Source of the DNA: Cephalotus follicularis
Lineage: Eukaryota > Streptophyta > Magnoliopsida > Oxalidales > Cephalotaceae
Direction: 5' to 3'
DNA length: 64,000 nucleotides
Assembly: GCA_001972305.1 (NCBI GenBank)
Contig: BDDD01000082.1
Coordinates: forward strand, 665,627 to 729,626
Below are positions 9,968-20,816 of the stretch, piece after piece. The notes under the pieces were generated by a model that did no database searches, was not told the origin of the DNA, and saw only the letters and a list, made by a program, of their open reading frames with translations. The position numbers and the translations under genes were made by a program. The first letter of the stretch is position 1, and every line of letters begins with the position of its first letter.

Positions 9968-10409
9968 TGTAACACCCCCAATTCAGAACCGGGATCACTC
10001 CCGATTCGGGATCGGTGTGTCACACAAAACTGAACTAAAACATATCAATGATCTTAATCTTAATCATCATCAATACGTGGTGGTTCTAAAAATCTGAAAA
10101 CATGTATCATCATGGAACATAAACTGAATCTGAAACATAATCTGAAAACTTTATCATAACCCAAAATGTCATAATCCAAAAATCACAATATTGTTTAGAT
10201 AACTGGCCTATACCCGACCATAACACTACTAGAAACCTAACCAGGTCAAACTCCTAGATGATCCTCTGACATAGGGTAACTCTCTCATCACACTAGCCCA
10301 TGCTATCCCTGAAAACCTGCCGCATGGAAACAAAAACGCGGCTGAACAAACCTTAGTATGGATATAGAATCATAATACAGTTTGCGACAGTTTATGAAAA
10401 AAATCAGTT

Positions 10410-10620
10410 ATGAAACAACATAAATACGAATCAAAACAGATACGAATCAAAACAGAACGATTTACAAAACAAAACAGAACAGTTACGAATCATAACAGAT
10501 CAGTTACGAATCATAACAGAACGAAACAAAACTGTATCCGAAATAAAACAGTTTACCAAAACGAAACAGTATCCAAAACAAAACGATATCATGCTCAATA
10601 CAGTATCTGAAACAAACACG
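10410..10620. repeat. A/C-rich short tandem repeats in LTR-X
   Basis: Degenerate repeats built on ACGAATCAAAACAGA or ACGAATCATAACAGA, about 15-22 bp each. The clearest neighbours are CAGTTACGAATCATAACAGA at 10489 and 10501-10520. The 66-residue ORF read across it is a by-product of the repeat. Confidence 0.6.
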
Positions 10621-10924
10621 ATACGAATAACAAAGGCACTGAAAGCGTCGATGTTTAACGCAAAGCATCGACGTGAATAACAAATAAACTAACGAAAGTG
10701 CACTAACAATGTCGTGAGCGTCGACGCTCTGTCACACAGCATCGACATTTACGCGAGCAGACTCGAATTTAAGCTATTTTACCAGAAACCTAAAGCATGC
10801 AAATCTATTTATCAACAAGGCAAAATAAAAACTAGAGAAAAGAAGTAATATTAAATTATGTGTAGGGCATCATAGATTATATTGAATAACTCTCTTACTT
10901 TAATGATCAAACCTTGGTAACCAA

Positions 10925-11085
10925 CGGCAGCTAGGTTGATACGGAGTGTGACTATGATGACAAATCGTAGGAGTAGTCATACTAGGTCTATACAGAGTGT
11001 GGCAGCGACGACAAATTGTATGAGTAGTCATGCCAGGTCTATACAGAGTGTGTTCGGCATGACAAACCGTATGAGTATACTCCAT
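10925..11085. repeat. About 55-60 bp tandem repeat, three copies, in LTR-X
   Basis: Three copies share the words CAGAGTGTG (or CGGAGTGTG), a GACAAAYYGTA segment, and AGTAGTCATRCYAGGTCTAT as spacer (the last truncated). They start near 10938, 10992 and 11042. The repeating translated pattern on the minus strand reflects the DNA repeat, not a gene. Confidence 0.65.
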
Positions 11086-11867
11086 TGACCGCGTTAAAAA
11101 CTATTCATTCAAAAATTTTCTTATTCACCGATAAAGTGTTTGTGGATTTTAATCAGACAGACGAAGTGTGTGTGAAGGCAGAAAAATTGAACAACAAATC
11201 AAAGGTTCAAGGATTATTTTAATGGAGTTGAATCAATATAATCTAATGGATTGTTCTAACCCTAAAAACCTTGAAACATGATCTAGAGAACATTGCAATA
11301 AAACTAAAAACTAAAGAAGAAGAAGAAGAAGAAGAGGGCGGCTGGCAAAGCTTACACACTGTTATGGTCGGCCTCACAATGTTTTTATACTGTAAAACAT
11401 TCATAAAAACAGAAGAAAATCTAACCTAATCGTTTAAGGAAATAATTACAATCTTAATAAAAAATCCAAAACTTTCAATCTTGCTATCTGGCATCGTAAG
11501 CGTTGACGCTTTTCCTTTGGGAGTCGACGGTTTGTTGCTTGGGCATTGATGCTTTGATGTTATGACGTGAACTCTTTCCGCACTTTAGTTGGCAAGCGTC
11601 GACTATAATGAGCAAGGCGTCGATGCTTAAAGTGTGTAATTCAGTTGCTAAACATATGTACCAAAGCGTTAATGCTTTTAAATTAACAGCTGGCGTTTTA
11701 CGTCTATGCGTGGACGCTCATGTTGAAGCCGTCGTCGCTTTGTTCTATTTTCCACAGAAATTTTTCTTCAAGCTTTGATCTTCTTGTCTTCATTTCTTAC
11801 AGATTTGACTAGTATTTATGCATTTTGATCCTTTTGTCCTTGTACCTGAAAATCAAATAAAGAAAAC

Positions 11868-12096
11868 TGTTGACGATTCAGTCCTAATCCTTGTTTTGAT
11901 GATAACATATTTGCATTTGACAAGTTTACTTGATGTGCAAGAAATTACAAAGTTCAATACCAAGGAAAACACTCATCTGTAGAGAAGACATCGACCTTCA
12001 AGAAATAACATCGACGTCCATACAGAAAGACATCGATCCCTTTCAAGAAGACATCGACGTCTTTAAGTTACAAGATCAAATTACAATGAAGACATC
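11868..12096 (+). repeat. Si1 5' LTR remnant fused to gag
   Basis: From TGTTGACGATTCAG at 11868 this matches the 3' LTR from 19265 with few differences, through about 12066 and more weakly to ATGAAGACATCG at about 12085-12096. After that it becomes gag. The 3' LTR continues for several hundred bases more, so most of the 5' LTR, the PBS and the leader were deleted. ATGAAGACATCG occurs in the LTR and probably near the gag start, so short homology may have guided the deletion. Confidence 0.8.
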
Positions 12097-13651
12097 GTCC
12101 TTCTTTATTCAAGCTCTTGACTCCAACCTATGGGACATCATTATTGACGGCCCGGAACTTCCTCACATCATCTCGCAAGAAGGTATCAAAACCCTCAAAC
12201 CGAGAAGCTCATATACGGATGATGATCGAAAGAAGGTACAATTAAATGCTAAAGCAAAACATGTTATTATATGTGCCTTAAATTCAAATGAATTCAATAG
12301 AGTATCATCATGTGCTACCGCAAAAGAGATGTGGGATAGATTAGAGGTTACCTATGAAGGAACCAACCAAGTCAAGGATGCAAAAATAAATATGCTTGTA
12401 AGAGAATACGAAATGTTCTCTATGAAGGAAAACGAAAACATTTTCGGTATGTTTGTTAGATTTAAAACTATTATTAATTCTTTACAATCTTTGAATAAAT
12501 GCTACACTAATAGTGAGATGGTAAGAAAGATACTTAGGTGTCTACCAAAAAGTTGGATGCCTAAAGTTACGGCTATAGAGGAAGCAAAAGACCTCAATAC
12601 CTTGCCGCTTGAAGAACTTCTTGGATCACTCATGACACATGAAATGACCATCAAAAATCATGAGGATGATGAAGAACAAGATAAAAAGAAGAAGAAAGTC
12701 ATTGCATTCGAGTCCTCTACAACGGACTCAAGTGAAGATGATAGTGACGATGAAATGGCATTAATCACAAGGAGATTCACAAAGTACCTAGCAAAGAAAA
12801 AGTTTGGGAACAAACACTTCAAGAAGACTTTACCATCGAAATCTAAAACAAAGAAAGAAGAGATAATTTGTTTCGAATGAAACAAACCCAGACATTACAA
12901 GAGTGAATGTCCAAGATTGAAGAAAGCAAAAGACACTATCAAAATGAAGAAAGCTATGCTTGCTACTTGGTCGGATAGTGATGAATCAAGTTCCGAAGAA
13001 GAAGAAGACCAAGAAGTAGCACAAATAGCAATGATGGTAATCAATGATAGTGATAAAGATGAAGATGAAGATGAAGATGAAGATGAGAATGAGGTAAGTG
13101 AACTTCTTGAACTACTTGAGAAATTTAGTTTAGAAAACACTTCTCTTAAAAAGACCATTAAAGCTCTTAATAGAGAAAATGCTAGTCTAAAACTTGATCT
13201 AGAATGTTTATCAAATAAATCCTTTGATGATAAGACTACTTCTTTAGAAAAAGAAAATGAAGCTCTAAAAGTTCAAATTGATTCTCTTAAAAAGACTTTT
13301 TCAAAATTTTCAAATAGTAGTGAAAAACTTGATAGACTCTTAGGTCTTCAAAGATGTGTTTTCAACAAGGCTGGCCTAGGTTATGATGAGATGAACAATG
13401 TTAAACATTTTCAAAAATATCTTGAAAAGAACGATAATGAAAAGATGTCATCTAGCATGACTTGTAATTATTGCAATAGACATGGCCACACTACACACAC
13501 CTACTATCGCAAAAGAAATGACATGCACAAAAGAAATTTGTTATTGAAAAATAAATTGTTGAAATTAAGAACTATATGGGTTCCTAAAGGAACATTTTTT
13601 ACTAACCCCCTCGGACCCAAAGCAACTTGGGTACCAAAGTCTTCAACATAA
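11933..13651 (+). pseudogene. Si1 gag, N-terminus replaced by LTR-encoded residues
   Basis: The reading frame starts in the LTR (ATG at 11933) and runs in frame into gag near 12090, so about the first 50 residues are read from LTR DNA. True gag follows with the conserved LWDIIIDGP segment (about 12130), the copia gag core (to about 12640), a K-rich region and one zinc knuckle at about 12868-12916, whose second Cys codon is a TGA stop (12878-12880). The same frame continues through a Glu/Asp-rich stretch (about 12980-13100), a coiled-coil-like Leu/Lys/Glu repeat (13100-13340) and a second knuckle (about 13465-13515). It ends TAA at 13651. SIRE gag normally starts upstream of this point; the missing part is an inference from family length. 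Confidence 0.85.
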
Positions 13652-13668
13652 ATTCTCTTGTTTTGTAG

Positions 13669-16600
13669 GTGTCACCAAAGAGAAATCGTTGGTACCTCGA
13701 TAGTGGATGTTCCAAGCACATGACAGGTAATAAACGCCTATTTATAACTTGGAAACCAAAAGACGGAGGAAACGTAACCTTTGGAGACAATACAAAAGGA
13801 CAAATCGTTGGAACCGGCTCCATAGGTAATAAAGATATTTCTATTTCTAATGTATTGCATGTAAAAGGACTCAAACACAATCACTTGAGCATAAGTCAAT
13901 TATGTGAAAAGAATTGTAGAGTTATTTTCGAAAATACTTCATGTAGAGTTGTAGACAACAACTATAACGCTACTAAGTTTATTGGACAAAGAGAAGGCAA
14001 TGTTTATGTTAATAATTTAAATGACCTTCAAAATCAAAATGTAAAATGCCTTGTCTCCTTAAATGAAGATAGTTGGACATGGCATAGAAGGCTTGGACAT
14101 GTGAGTATGAGAACAGTTGCAAAAATTTTGAAACATGACCTAGTCAAAGGTCTTCCAAAATTGAGTTTTCAAAAAGATAAATTGTGTGATGCTTGCCAAC
14201 AAGGTAAACAAATAAGAGAAAGTTTTAAACCTACAAACATTGTTGCAACTTCTAGGCCACTCGAACTACTCCATATGGACCTTTTTGGACCAATAAACAC
14301 AAGAAGCTTAGGAGGTAAATCTTATGCCTGTGTTATTGTTGATGACTACACTAGGTACACATGGGTTTGTTTTTTAGCACACAAAAGTGAAACTTTTACA
14401 ATCTTTGCCAATTTTTGTAAAATTGTTCAAAAGGAAAAAGGACTTTCAATTTTGAAAATTAGAAGTGACCATGGCAAAGAATTCGAAAATAATATTTTTG
14501 ATGATTATTGCATTAAAAATGGTTTTAAACATGAATTTTCAACACCTAGGACTCCTCAACAAAATGGAGTTGTTGAGAGGAGAAATAGAACATTAGAAGA
14601 AATGACAAGAACAATGCTTTGCGAAAATGATTTACCAAAGTATTTTTGGGCCGAAGCCACAAACACCGCATGTTATATTTTGAATAGAACATCAATAAGG
14701 CCTATTCTCAAAAAGACTCCATACAAGTTATGGAAGGAGAGAAAGCCTAACATTAGTTACTTTCGTGCCTTCAGATGTAAATGCTTCATACACAACAATG
14801 GAAAAGATCAACTTGGTAAGTTTGACTCCAAAGCGAATGAAGGTATATTTCTTGGATACTCCCTCACTAGTAGAGCTTATAGATGTTTCAATAAACGTAC
14901 TATACTTGTAGAAGAATCTATGCATATTGTATTTGATGAGCTACATGATTCTACTTCACATGTGCATGATAGTATCGATTTTCATGAATCATCGGAGGAC
15001 CTAGATGTAGAAGCTAAGGATAGTTATCAAAAAGAACTTATAGATAAGACTTAGAAGGTAGTTAGAGACCACCCACATGAAGCTATCATTGGTGACATTC
15101 AACAAGGTATTAGAACTAGGTCTAGAGCAAACACTTGTAACTATGTTGCATTCCTTTCACACCTAGAACCCAAGAACTTTGTAGAAGCGGAAAAAGATGA
15201 AAATTGGATTGTAGATATGCAAGAAGAGCTAAACCAATTTGAAAGAAACAAAGTTTGGTTTTTAGTACCTAGACCAAATGACCATTCGGTTATAGGAACT
15301 AAATGGGTTTTTAGAAACAAAATGGATGATCAAGGGATCATTATTAGAAACAAGGCTAGACTAGTTGCCCAAGGCTATTCACAAGAAGAAGGAATAGACT
15401 ATGATGAGACATATGCACCGGTTGCTAGACTAGAATCCATTCGTTTGTTGCTTGCATTTGCTTGTTTTAATAATTTTAAGTTATATCAAATGGATGTGAA
15501 AAGTGCCTTTTTAAATGGTTTTATAAAAGAAGAGGTATATGTTGAACAACCTCAAGGTTTTGAGGATCCTCACTTTCCAAATCACGTTTTTAAATTGAAG
15601 AAAGCTTTATATGGACTCAAACAAGCCCCTCGTGCTTGGTATGAGAGGTTGACAAAGTTTTTAATTGAAAATGATTTTAAACGAGGTAATGTTGATATTA
15701 CTCTTTTTACAAAATCTAAAGGTAATGACTTACTTATAGTTCAAATATATGTTGATGATATTATCTTTCGATCTACTAATGACTCTTTATGCAAGGAATT
15801 TTCAAATACCATGAAATCTGAATTTGAAATGAGTCTAATGGGAGAGCTGAACTACTTTCTCGGACTACAAGTCACACAAAACAAAGATGGGATCTTCATC
15901 AACCAAATAAAATATACAAAGGATATTCTCAAGAAGTTTGGGATGGAGAATGCTAAAACAAGCAAGACTCCTATGAGCACCTTTACAAAGCTTGACAAGG
16001 ATGAACAAGGTAAACATGTCGATCAAAAGCTTTATAGAAGTATGATAGGATCTTTATTGTACTTAACCGCAAGTAGACCCAATATTTTGTTTAGTGTGTG
16101 CTTGTGTGCCCGTTTTCAATCAAATCCAAAAGAATCCCATTTATTTGCTATGAAACGCATTTTTAAATATCTTGCATACACACCTATATTAGGCTTATGG
16201 TATTCCTGAGATTCTAATTTTGATTTACATTCTTACTCGGATGCCAACTTTGGTGGTTATAAAGTTGACCGCAAGAGCACTAGTGGCTCATGCCAATACC
16301 TAGGGAGCATGCTTGTCTCTTGGTTTATCAAGAAGCAAAATTCAGTAGCTTTATCCACCACTGAAGCTGAATATATTGTAGTAGGTAGTTGTTGTGCGCA
16401 AATTCTTTGGCAAAAGCAACAATTGGTTGATTATGGTATATGTGTTAAGGATGTATCTATTAAATGTGATAATACTAGTAGTATTTGCCTAGCTAAGAAC
16501 CCAGTTCATCATTCTAGGATAAAACACATTGACATTAGATATCACTTCTTAAGAGAACATGTAGAAAGTGGTGACATTGTTTTAGAGTATATTCCCACCG

Positions 16601-16692
16601 AAAAACAAGTGGCGGATATTTTCACCAAACCCTTAGATGAAAATTCTTTTTCTAAGTTTACAAGAGAATTAGGTTTATGTGAGCTTGAATGA
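13669..16692 (+). pseudogene. Si1 pol (protease, integrase, RT, RNase H)
   Basis: This lies in a different frame from gag, and an in-frame TAG precedes it at 13666. Order: protease WYLDSGCSKHMTG (about 13690); GAG-pre-integrase with WHRRLGH and C-x2-C (about 14080-14195); integrase core (about 14260-14740) ending in the RTPQQNGVVERR region; RT from GTKWVFRNKMD (about 15300) with IYVDDIIF at about 15745; RNase H with ALSTTEAEYI (about 16350) and the SRIKHIDIRYHF tail. The usual Gly after YVDDIIF is Arg. Stops: TAG at 15052 (aligned Trp) and TGA at 16207 (aligned Arg). Otherwise long open stretches remain, so decay is moderate. Confidence 0.9.
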
Positions 16693-16796
16693 TGTTTATT
16701 ATGTCTGAATGATTGTTTTAATTGAATGCATATTTGATGTGATGATTGATTTTTGGTTATTGTTTTGTTTTTGCTTGATTTTCTACTCTGTTTACA

Positions 16797-17075
16797 AAAA
16801 CGTCGACTTCTTTTTTGGAAAATTCTATCCTTTACAAAAACACGTCCACTTCTTTTCTGCAAAAATTTATGACTTATGAAAATCACGTCGATCTCTTTTG
16901 AAAAACATCGATCTCTTTGTGTTTCCCTGAAACACGTCAACTTCGTTTCAAACGTGTCAATGCTTTTTCAAAACACATCGTTTTCTGGCTTATTTTTAAA
17001 GAACGCGTCGACTTCTTTTTAATCACGTCGACGTCTTTCACTTAGAAATCGACTTCTTCATAAAAACGTCGACCT
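16797..17075 (+). repeat. TCGA-centred microrepeat array after Si1 pol
   Basis: About ten copies of a word like ACGTCGACTTCTTTT spaced 25-60 bp apart, with decay variants cgtcgatctc, catcgatctc, cgtcaacttc and cacgtcgacgtc. The array lies between pol and the env-like ORF. It belongs to the same class of TCGA-centred words found in the LTRs. Confidence 0.75.
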
Positions 17076-17281
17076 TATGTTCATTTCTCACCTTACCCCC
17101 ATTTCTGGACATTTCGAAAAAAATTTCTACTCTTTTTTTTTCTTTCAAAAATCATTCTATTTGATCGTAAACAATCCTCTGAATCTTTCTCCAACTTCAA
17201 AATCTTTTTTCATCTCCTCAAATCCATCTGTTTTTATAACTCTCTGTGTTTATCCTTTGTGCTCACCAACTGTTTGTAAAA

Positions 17282-18601
17282 ATGGTTAGGTCAAAACAAG
17301 CTGCCAAAAAGAAGGCTGCATCATCCTCTCAGCCGAAGAAATCTGCTAAAAGGCAGAGGCTTGAGATTAGAGATCGTTCTCCTGACCCTGCTCTCCTATC
17401 GGATTCCGAATCCGAAGAGCAAGACCCTCTTAGAAATGTGGTTTTTGTTGATAAAAGGGTTATGGGAGGCAGGAACATAGATTTAGACTTCTGTTCTTCT
17501 GAATTTTCATTTCTTTCTTGGTTAGATGACCTCCATCTTCTTCCTCTTGTACAAATCCAGGACCCTTTTTCATTAAATTGGTCAAGGAATTTTACATGAA
17601 CCTTCGGATTGTTTCAAGCCCTAGTGAGGAATTTGCACTCTCCTCTTCGGTTAAAGGGCAGAGAATCTATCTAGATGCTAGGATTCTAGCCTCTATTCTA
17701 CACATTCCACATACCGGCTTATACATTTTTGAACATAAAAAATGGCCGGAGGTTGAGGGTTTTCACCCAAATCATATTTTGTCACTTCTCTACCCAAATG
17801 ATCCAAATATTCATCCCAACATGGCACTGACTACAAATAGATTATCAGTTGACCATAGGCTACTCCACCATCTCATTGTATACCAATTTCTACTCACTGG
17901 TGGAGGGTATGCAAAGTTGTCTCGGATGCAATCTTTTCTCATGTGGTGCATCCTCTCCAAAATTTAATTCTGTTTTCCCCTTCTCATGCTCAAGACTATG
18001 GTAAGAGCATTCTCTCAAAAGAAATCTGTTCTACCCTTCGGATCAATCCTCACCAAAGTCTTCCAACATCACCAAATTCGGCTAGAAGGAGAAATTGCAA
18101 CGAAATTGAAGAAAGAGGACACTTACAACAAGAGCACTATGAATCAGATGGGGTGGAAAAAGCAAGAAGGCATTTGGACTTATTGCCCCAAAGTTGATCA
18201 AGGGCCAAGGGTTGAAAGAATTGAAGAGCAAGAAGAGAACCCTCCTTGGGAAGCTCAAGAAGAAGCTGCACCAGCTCAGGCTCAAGCTCAAAGCTCCTCA
18301 TCCACCACTGATTTTGACAGGGTGATGGAGTTTATGCGCTCTCAATTTGATTCTATGCAAGCTTTGCTTGAACAGAAATTTTGAGCAAGTCAACACGCGG
18401 CTCACTAGCTTGGAAAAAGATCATGTGACGATTCGCTCCGATTTCGATAACATCGATGACACTATCTACTACGACCTAAAAGTCGTAAGGAGATGTCTCA
18501 AAATAATGGAACGAAAACTCGCCGATTCCAAGACTATTGATGCTTACGAAGAGACTACGGGCGATGACTCCGATTCTGATGCCCCTCCTGCTGCTACTTG
18601 A
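17282..18601 (+). pseudogene. Si1 env-like third ORF, frameshifted
   Basis: It opens at ATG 17282 (MVRSKQAAKKKAASSSQPKK) with a basic Lys/Ser-rich N-terminus, then an acidic Ser/Asp stretch. A frame change at the T-run near 17570 leads to a conserved central region (KEFYMNLRIV onward, 17578-17967), interrupted by TAA at 17965. The same frame continues with an Ala/Gln/Ser-rich segment to about 18380. A further one-base shift leads to a Leu/Asp/Lys-rich coiled-coil-like tail ending at 18601. Position after pol and the central motif fit the env-like or putative plant transposon protein found in SIRE elements. I see no signal peptide or convincing membrane segment. The name env-like reflects position only. 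Confidence 0.65.
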
Positions 18602-19264
18602 TCCTTCTGCTGTTTTTGATTTGTTTCTTGCTGTTTTTGTTTTGTTTGTTGTAATGAACCTTGGTGTTCATTTGTATTTCTTTTATGAATTTTGTGTAAA
18701 GACAAAGTTTGTTAATGAAATTATATGTTTTTATGATTGTGTTTATGAAATGATGTTTATACAGTTTTATGTTTATGATATATGTTTATGAATTGTGTTT
18801 ATGATATGGTTGTATGAATGTGTATTTGGTTTATGATATAATTGTGTTGAATGAATATGTTCTCTCAATTATTGCCGATATTTTGATATTTTATGCATAA
18901 TGCCTATGTTCATATTTCTTTTACCCTTACTTTTATTAAGGGGGAGCTAATGATTTATGCCTTTTGTACAACTTTTTGATGCTATACAAAAAAGGGGGAG
19001 AAGTGGCTCAAAAGAATATGCTGAACATGAGAGATAAAGGCTCAATGCTAGAGTTTTTTTAATATGGGAGATAGAACTCTCAACAGCATAACTCATTGTT
19101 TATTGATATTGCACATGATATTGCACAGCAACTTTCTTATTGAACATTACCATTGCTTACATTTTAAGATATATCTATTGGTATTTACTTATGTTTTTAA
19201 ATTAGTATTACTTTGGCTTATGCCTTTTTGAGCAAATTTTTGTCATCATCAAAAAGGGGGAGAT
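18602..19264 (+). other. Si1 3' region with three polypurine tracts
   Basis: Non-coding and T/G-rich, with repeated ATGATWTGTTTATGA-like words at 18740-18840. Three purine tracts occur: AAGGGGGAG (18938-18946), AAAAAAGGGGGAGAAG (about 18987-19003) and AAAAAGGGGGAGAT (19251-19264). Only the last abuts the LTR and should be the working primer. The other two resemble internal tracts described for SIRE elements. Confidence 0.7.
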
Positions 19265-20160
19265 TTTTGACGATTCAGTCCCAATCCTTGTTTTGATGAT
19301 AACATATTTGCATTTGACCAGTTTACTTGATGTGCAAGAAATTACAAAGTTCAATACCAAGGAAAACACTCATCTGCAGAGAAGACATCGTCCTTCCAGT
19401 AATGACATCGACGTCCGTACAGAAAGACATCGATCCCTTTCAAGAAGACATCGACGTGTTTAGTGCCAGAAGTTACAGGTCTATTTTCAATGAAGACATC
19501 GATCCCTACATGCAAAGACATCGACGTCCGTACAAAAGACATCGATGCCTTTCCATAGACATCGACACCTTTCTAGAGCTACCTGCATTTCCCAGAAAAT
19601 ACATCGACCCCTACAGAAGAAGTCGATGTGATGCTCAAAGATTCAAATGCTAGAGATTTCCCAGAAATGACATCGACGCCTTTAAAAAGACATCGACGTC
19701 TTTTTAAATAGTTTGACCCGGGAAACATGGAACGGCTAGTTGGTGCACTTTCAACGGCTAATAACAAAAAAGACATCGACGTCTTTTGAAACACATCGAC
19801 GTCTTTATGTCAGCAAAGTCAAAAATTCAAGGCTGCACTAACACATTTTTAAATCAAAAGCTTCCATGAATTATGCAACGGCTACAAATATTTTATGCCT
19901 ATAAAAGGAAGACTGAAACCTCAGAAGAATAACAACAATTCAGAATTATTAACATCAATCTCACAACATCAAGAGAGATTTCATATTCAAGCATTCTAGC
20001 GTGCAAAAAGCTCAAAGTGCTCTATAGTGTTCCAAAAAGCTTCTAAGCTCTATCCTTTGAGATTATCTGAGTGTTTCATATTGTGAGCTGTATTATCCCC
20101 TCCTTGTATATTGCAAGAGTGTTTATTTCAACAACCACAGTAATATGTTCCAAGAATAAA
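19265..20160 (+). repeat. Si1 3' LTR (right end approximate)
   Basis: It begins TTTTGACGATTCAGTCC, where the 5' copy has TGTTGACG, so the terminal TG is mutated. It carries a dense TCGA-type array at 19385-19805 (catcgacgtc, catcgatccc, catcgacgcc and variants, about 14 copies) followed by TATA-like CTATAAAAGG at about 19900. The end is placed near 20160 because the next sequence matches an inverted Co LTR from about 20190 and AAAAC recurs at about 20158. No coding potential is trusted here. Confidence 0.7.
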
Positions 20161-20189
20161 AACATCGTAAATAATCCTTAAAAATAACA

Positions 20190-20816
20190 CATTTTTATGC
20201 TAAACATAGGTGTATCGGTCGTTAGGCATTTAGCCGGTACTTTATCCCGTCATAGGTTTGCGTGCAGTCTTACCATTGTCATTCTTGGCTTTGATTGCAG
20301 ATTAGGGTTTGGATAAATGTCAACCCTAGGTAATAGCATGATAATTAAAAATCTATGAACGCACTTAGACTACCTGCAAACCTCTCCGGAAACCCCGTTT
20401 TCAGTCTTCCTACACCTGGCTAGGATTTTAAGTATGTAATGGTCACAGATATTATAGAGTCGATCATCCTTAATACAGGTGTGGCGATCCCATGTTGCAC
20501 CAACTCTCTCTTACACCCATGCAGCTCCCACAAGGCCCAAAGACAACCCGTTTTCCAGCTTGTGGTTAGAGCTGGGGAGGCAAAAATTAAAGCCAAGCGG
20601 CTACTACACGATGCATGCCAGCTGCTCAGGTCTAGGGAAACATCGTAGGTCACGTATGGCCTACTGGACTCCATAGGCTATACAATACCGAGACCAATAG
20701 GAATCCTATTGACACAGGTATTACCTATCCAAATAGGGGTAATGGTGGGTCAGTTCAGTGTACATGCCTCTCGGCATCCACCTCGCACCAGCTTTAGGGT
20801 AAACCCAAATGGTAAT
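20190..20816 (-). repeat. Co2 3' LTR, distal part (left of Co1)
   Basis: Reversed, this matches Co1 LTR positions of about 21180-21770. Shared words include GATCCCATGTTGC (20487), CTCAGGTCTAGG (about 20625) and TCAGTTCAGTGTACATGC (about 20751). It joins 39201 exactly when Co1 is removed. The short ORFs at 20420-20676 are not genes. Confidence 0.8.

Larger units (their letters stand above)
9968..11867 (-). repeat. LTR-X: minus-strand gypsy LTR body (Gy3-like), right end uncertain
   Basis: The terminus at 9968 reads TGTAACACCCCC, the complement of an LTR 3' end of the Gy3 type, so the LTR runs leftward. Features on the minus strand: TCGA-type repeats at about 11500-11740 (upstream), TATA-like GTATAAAAAC near 11375-11385, a GAA-rich run at about 11315-11338, donor-like GTAAGAGAG at 10898 leftward, tandem repeats at 10925-11085 and 10410-10530, and more TCGA repeats at 10645-10745. 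The LTR start is not clear; a TTACA at about 11798-11802 is one candidate. No gene is visible. ORFs here are not supported. Confidence 0.6.
11868..20160 (+). mobile_element. Si1: SIRE-like Ty1/copia element with env-like ORF
   Basis: The order is partial 5' LTR, gag (11930-13651), pol (13669-16692), env-like ORF (17282-18601), polypurine tract (19251-19264) and 3' LTR from 19265. The gag-pol, a third ORF after pol, and repeated AAGGGGGAG tracts in the 3' region are typical of SIRE/Maximus elements. The 5' LTR lost its 3' part, together with PBS, leader and gag N-terminus. The right end is not certain. AAAAC precedes 11868 and occurs again at about 20158-20162, which may be the target duplication. 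It abuts the Co2 LTR on the right. Confidence 0.85.

Noticed and set aside
9630-10097. 155-residue plus-strand ORF
   Set aside because: Antisense to the Athila-like pol fragment and running into LTR-X.
12895-13158. Ser-rich minus-strand ORF
   Set aside because: Antisense shadow of the GAT/GAA-rich acidic part of Si1 gag.
13630-13668. Possible 39-nt intron at the Si1 gag-pol boundary (GT...TTTTGTAG)
   Set aside because: 39 nt is below usual plant intron size and, being a multiple of three, removal would not correct the frame.
19385-19805. CRISPR-like spaced repeats
   Set aside because: Repeat words are about 10 bp and variable, spacing is irregular, the context is a plant LTR and no cas genes are present.
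20420-20676. Overlapping ORFs on both strands
   Set aside because: They lie in the Co2 LTR and are not conserved against the matching Co1 LTR segment.
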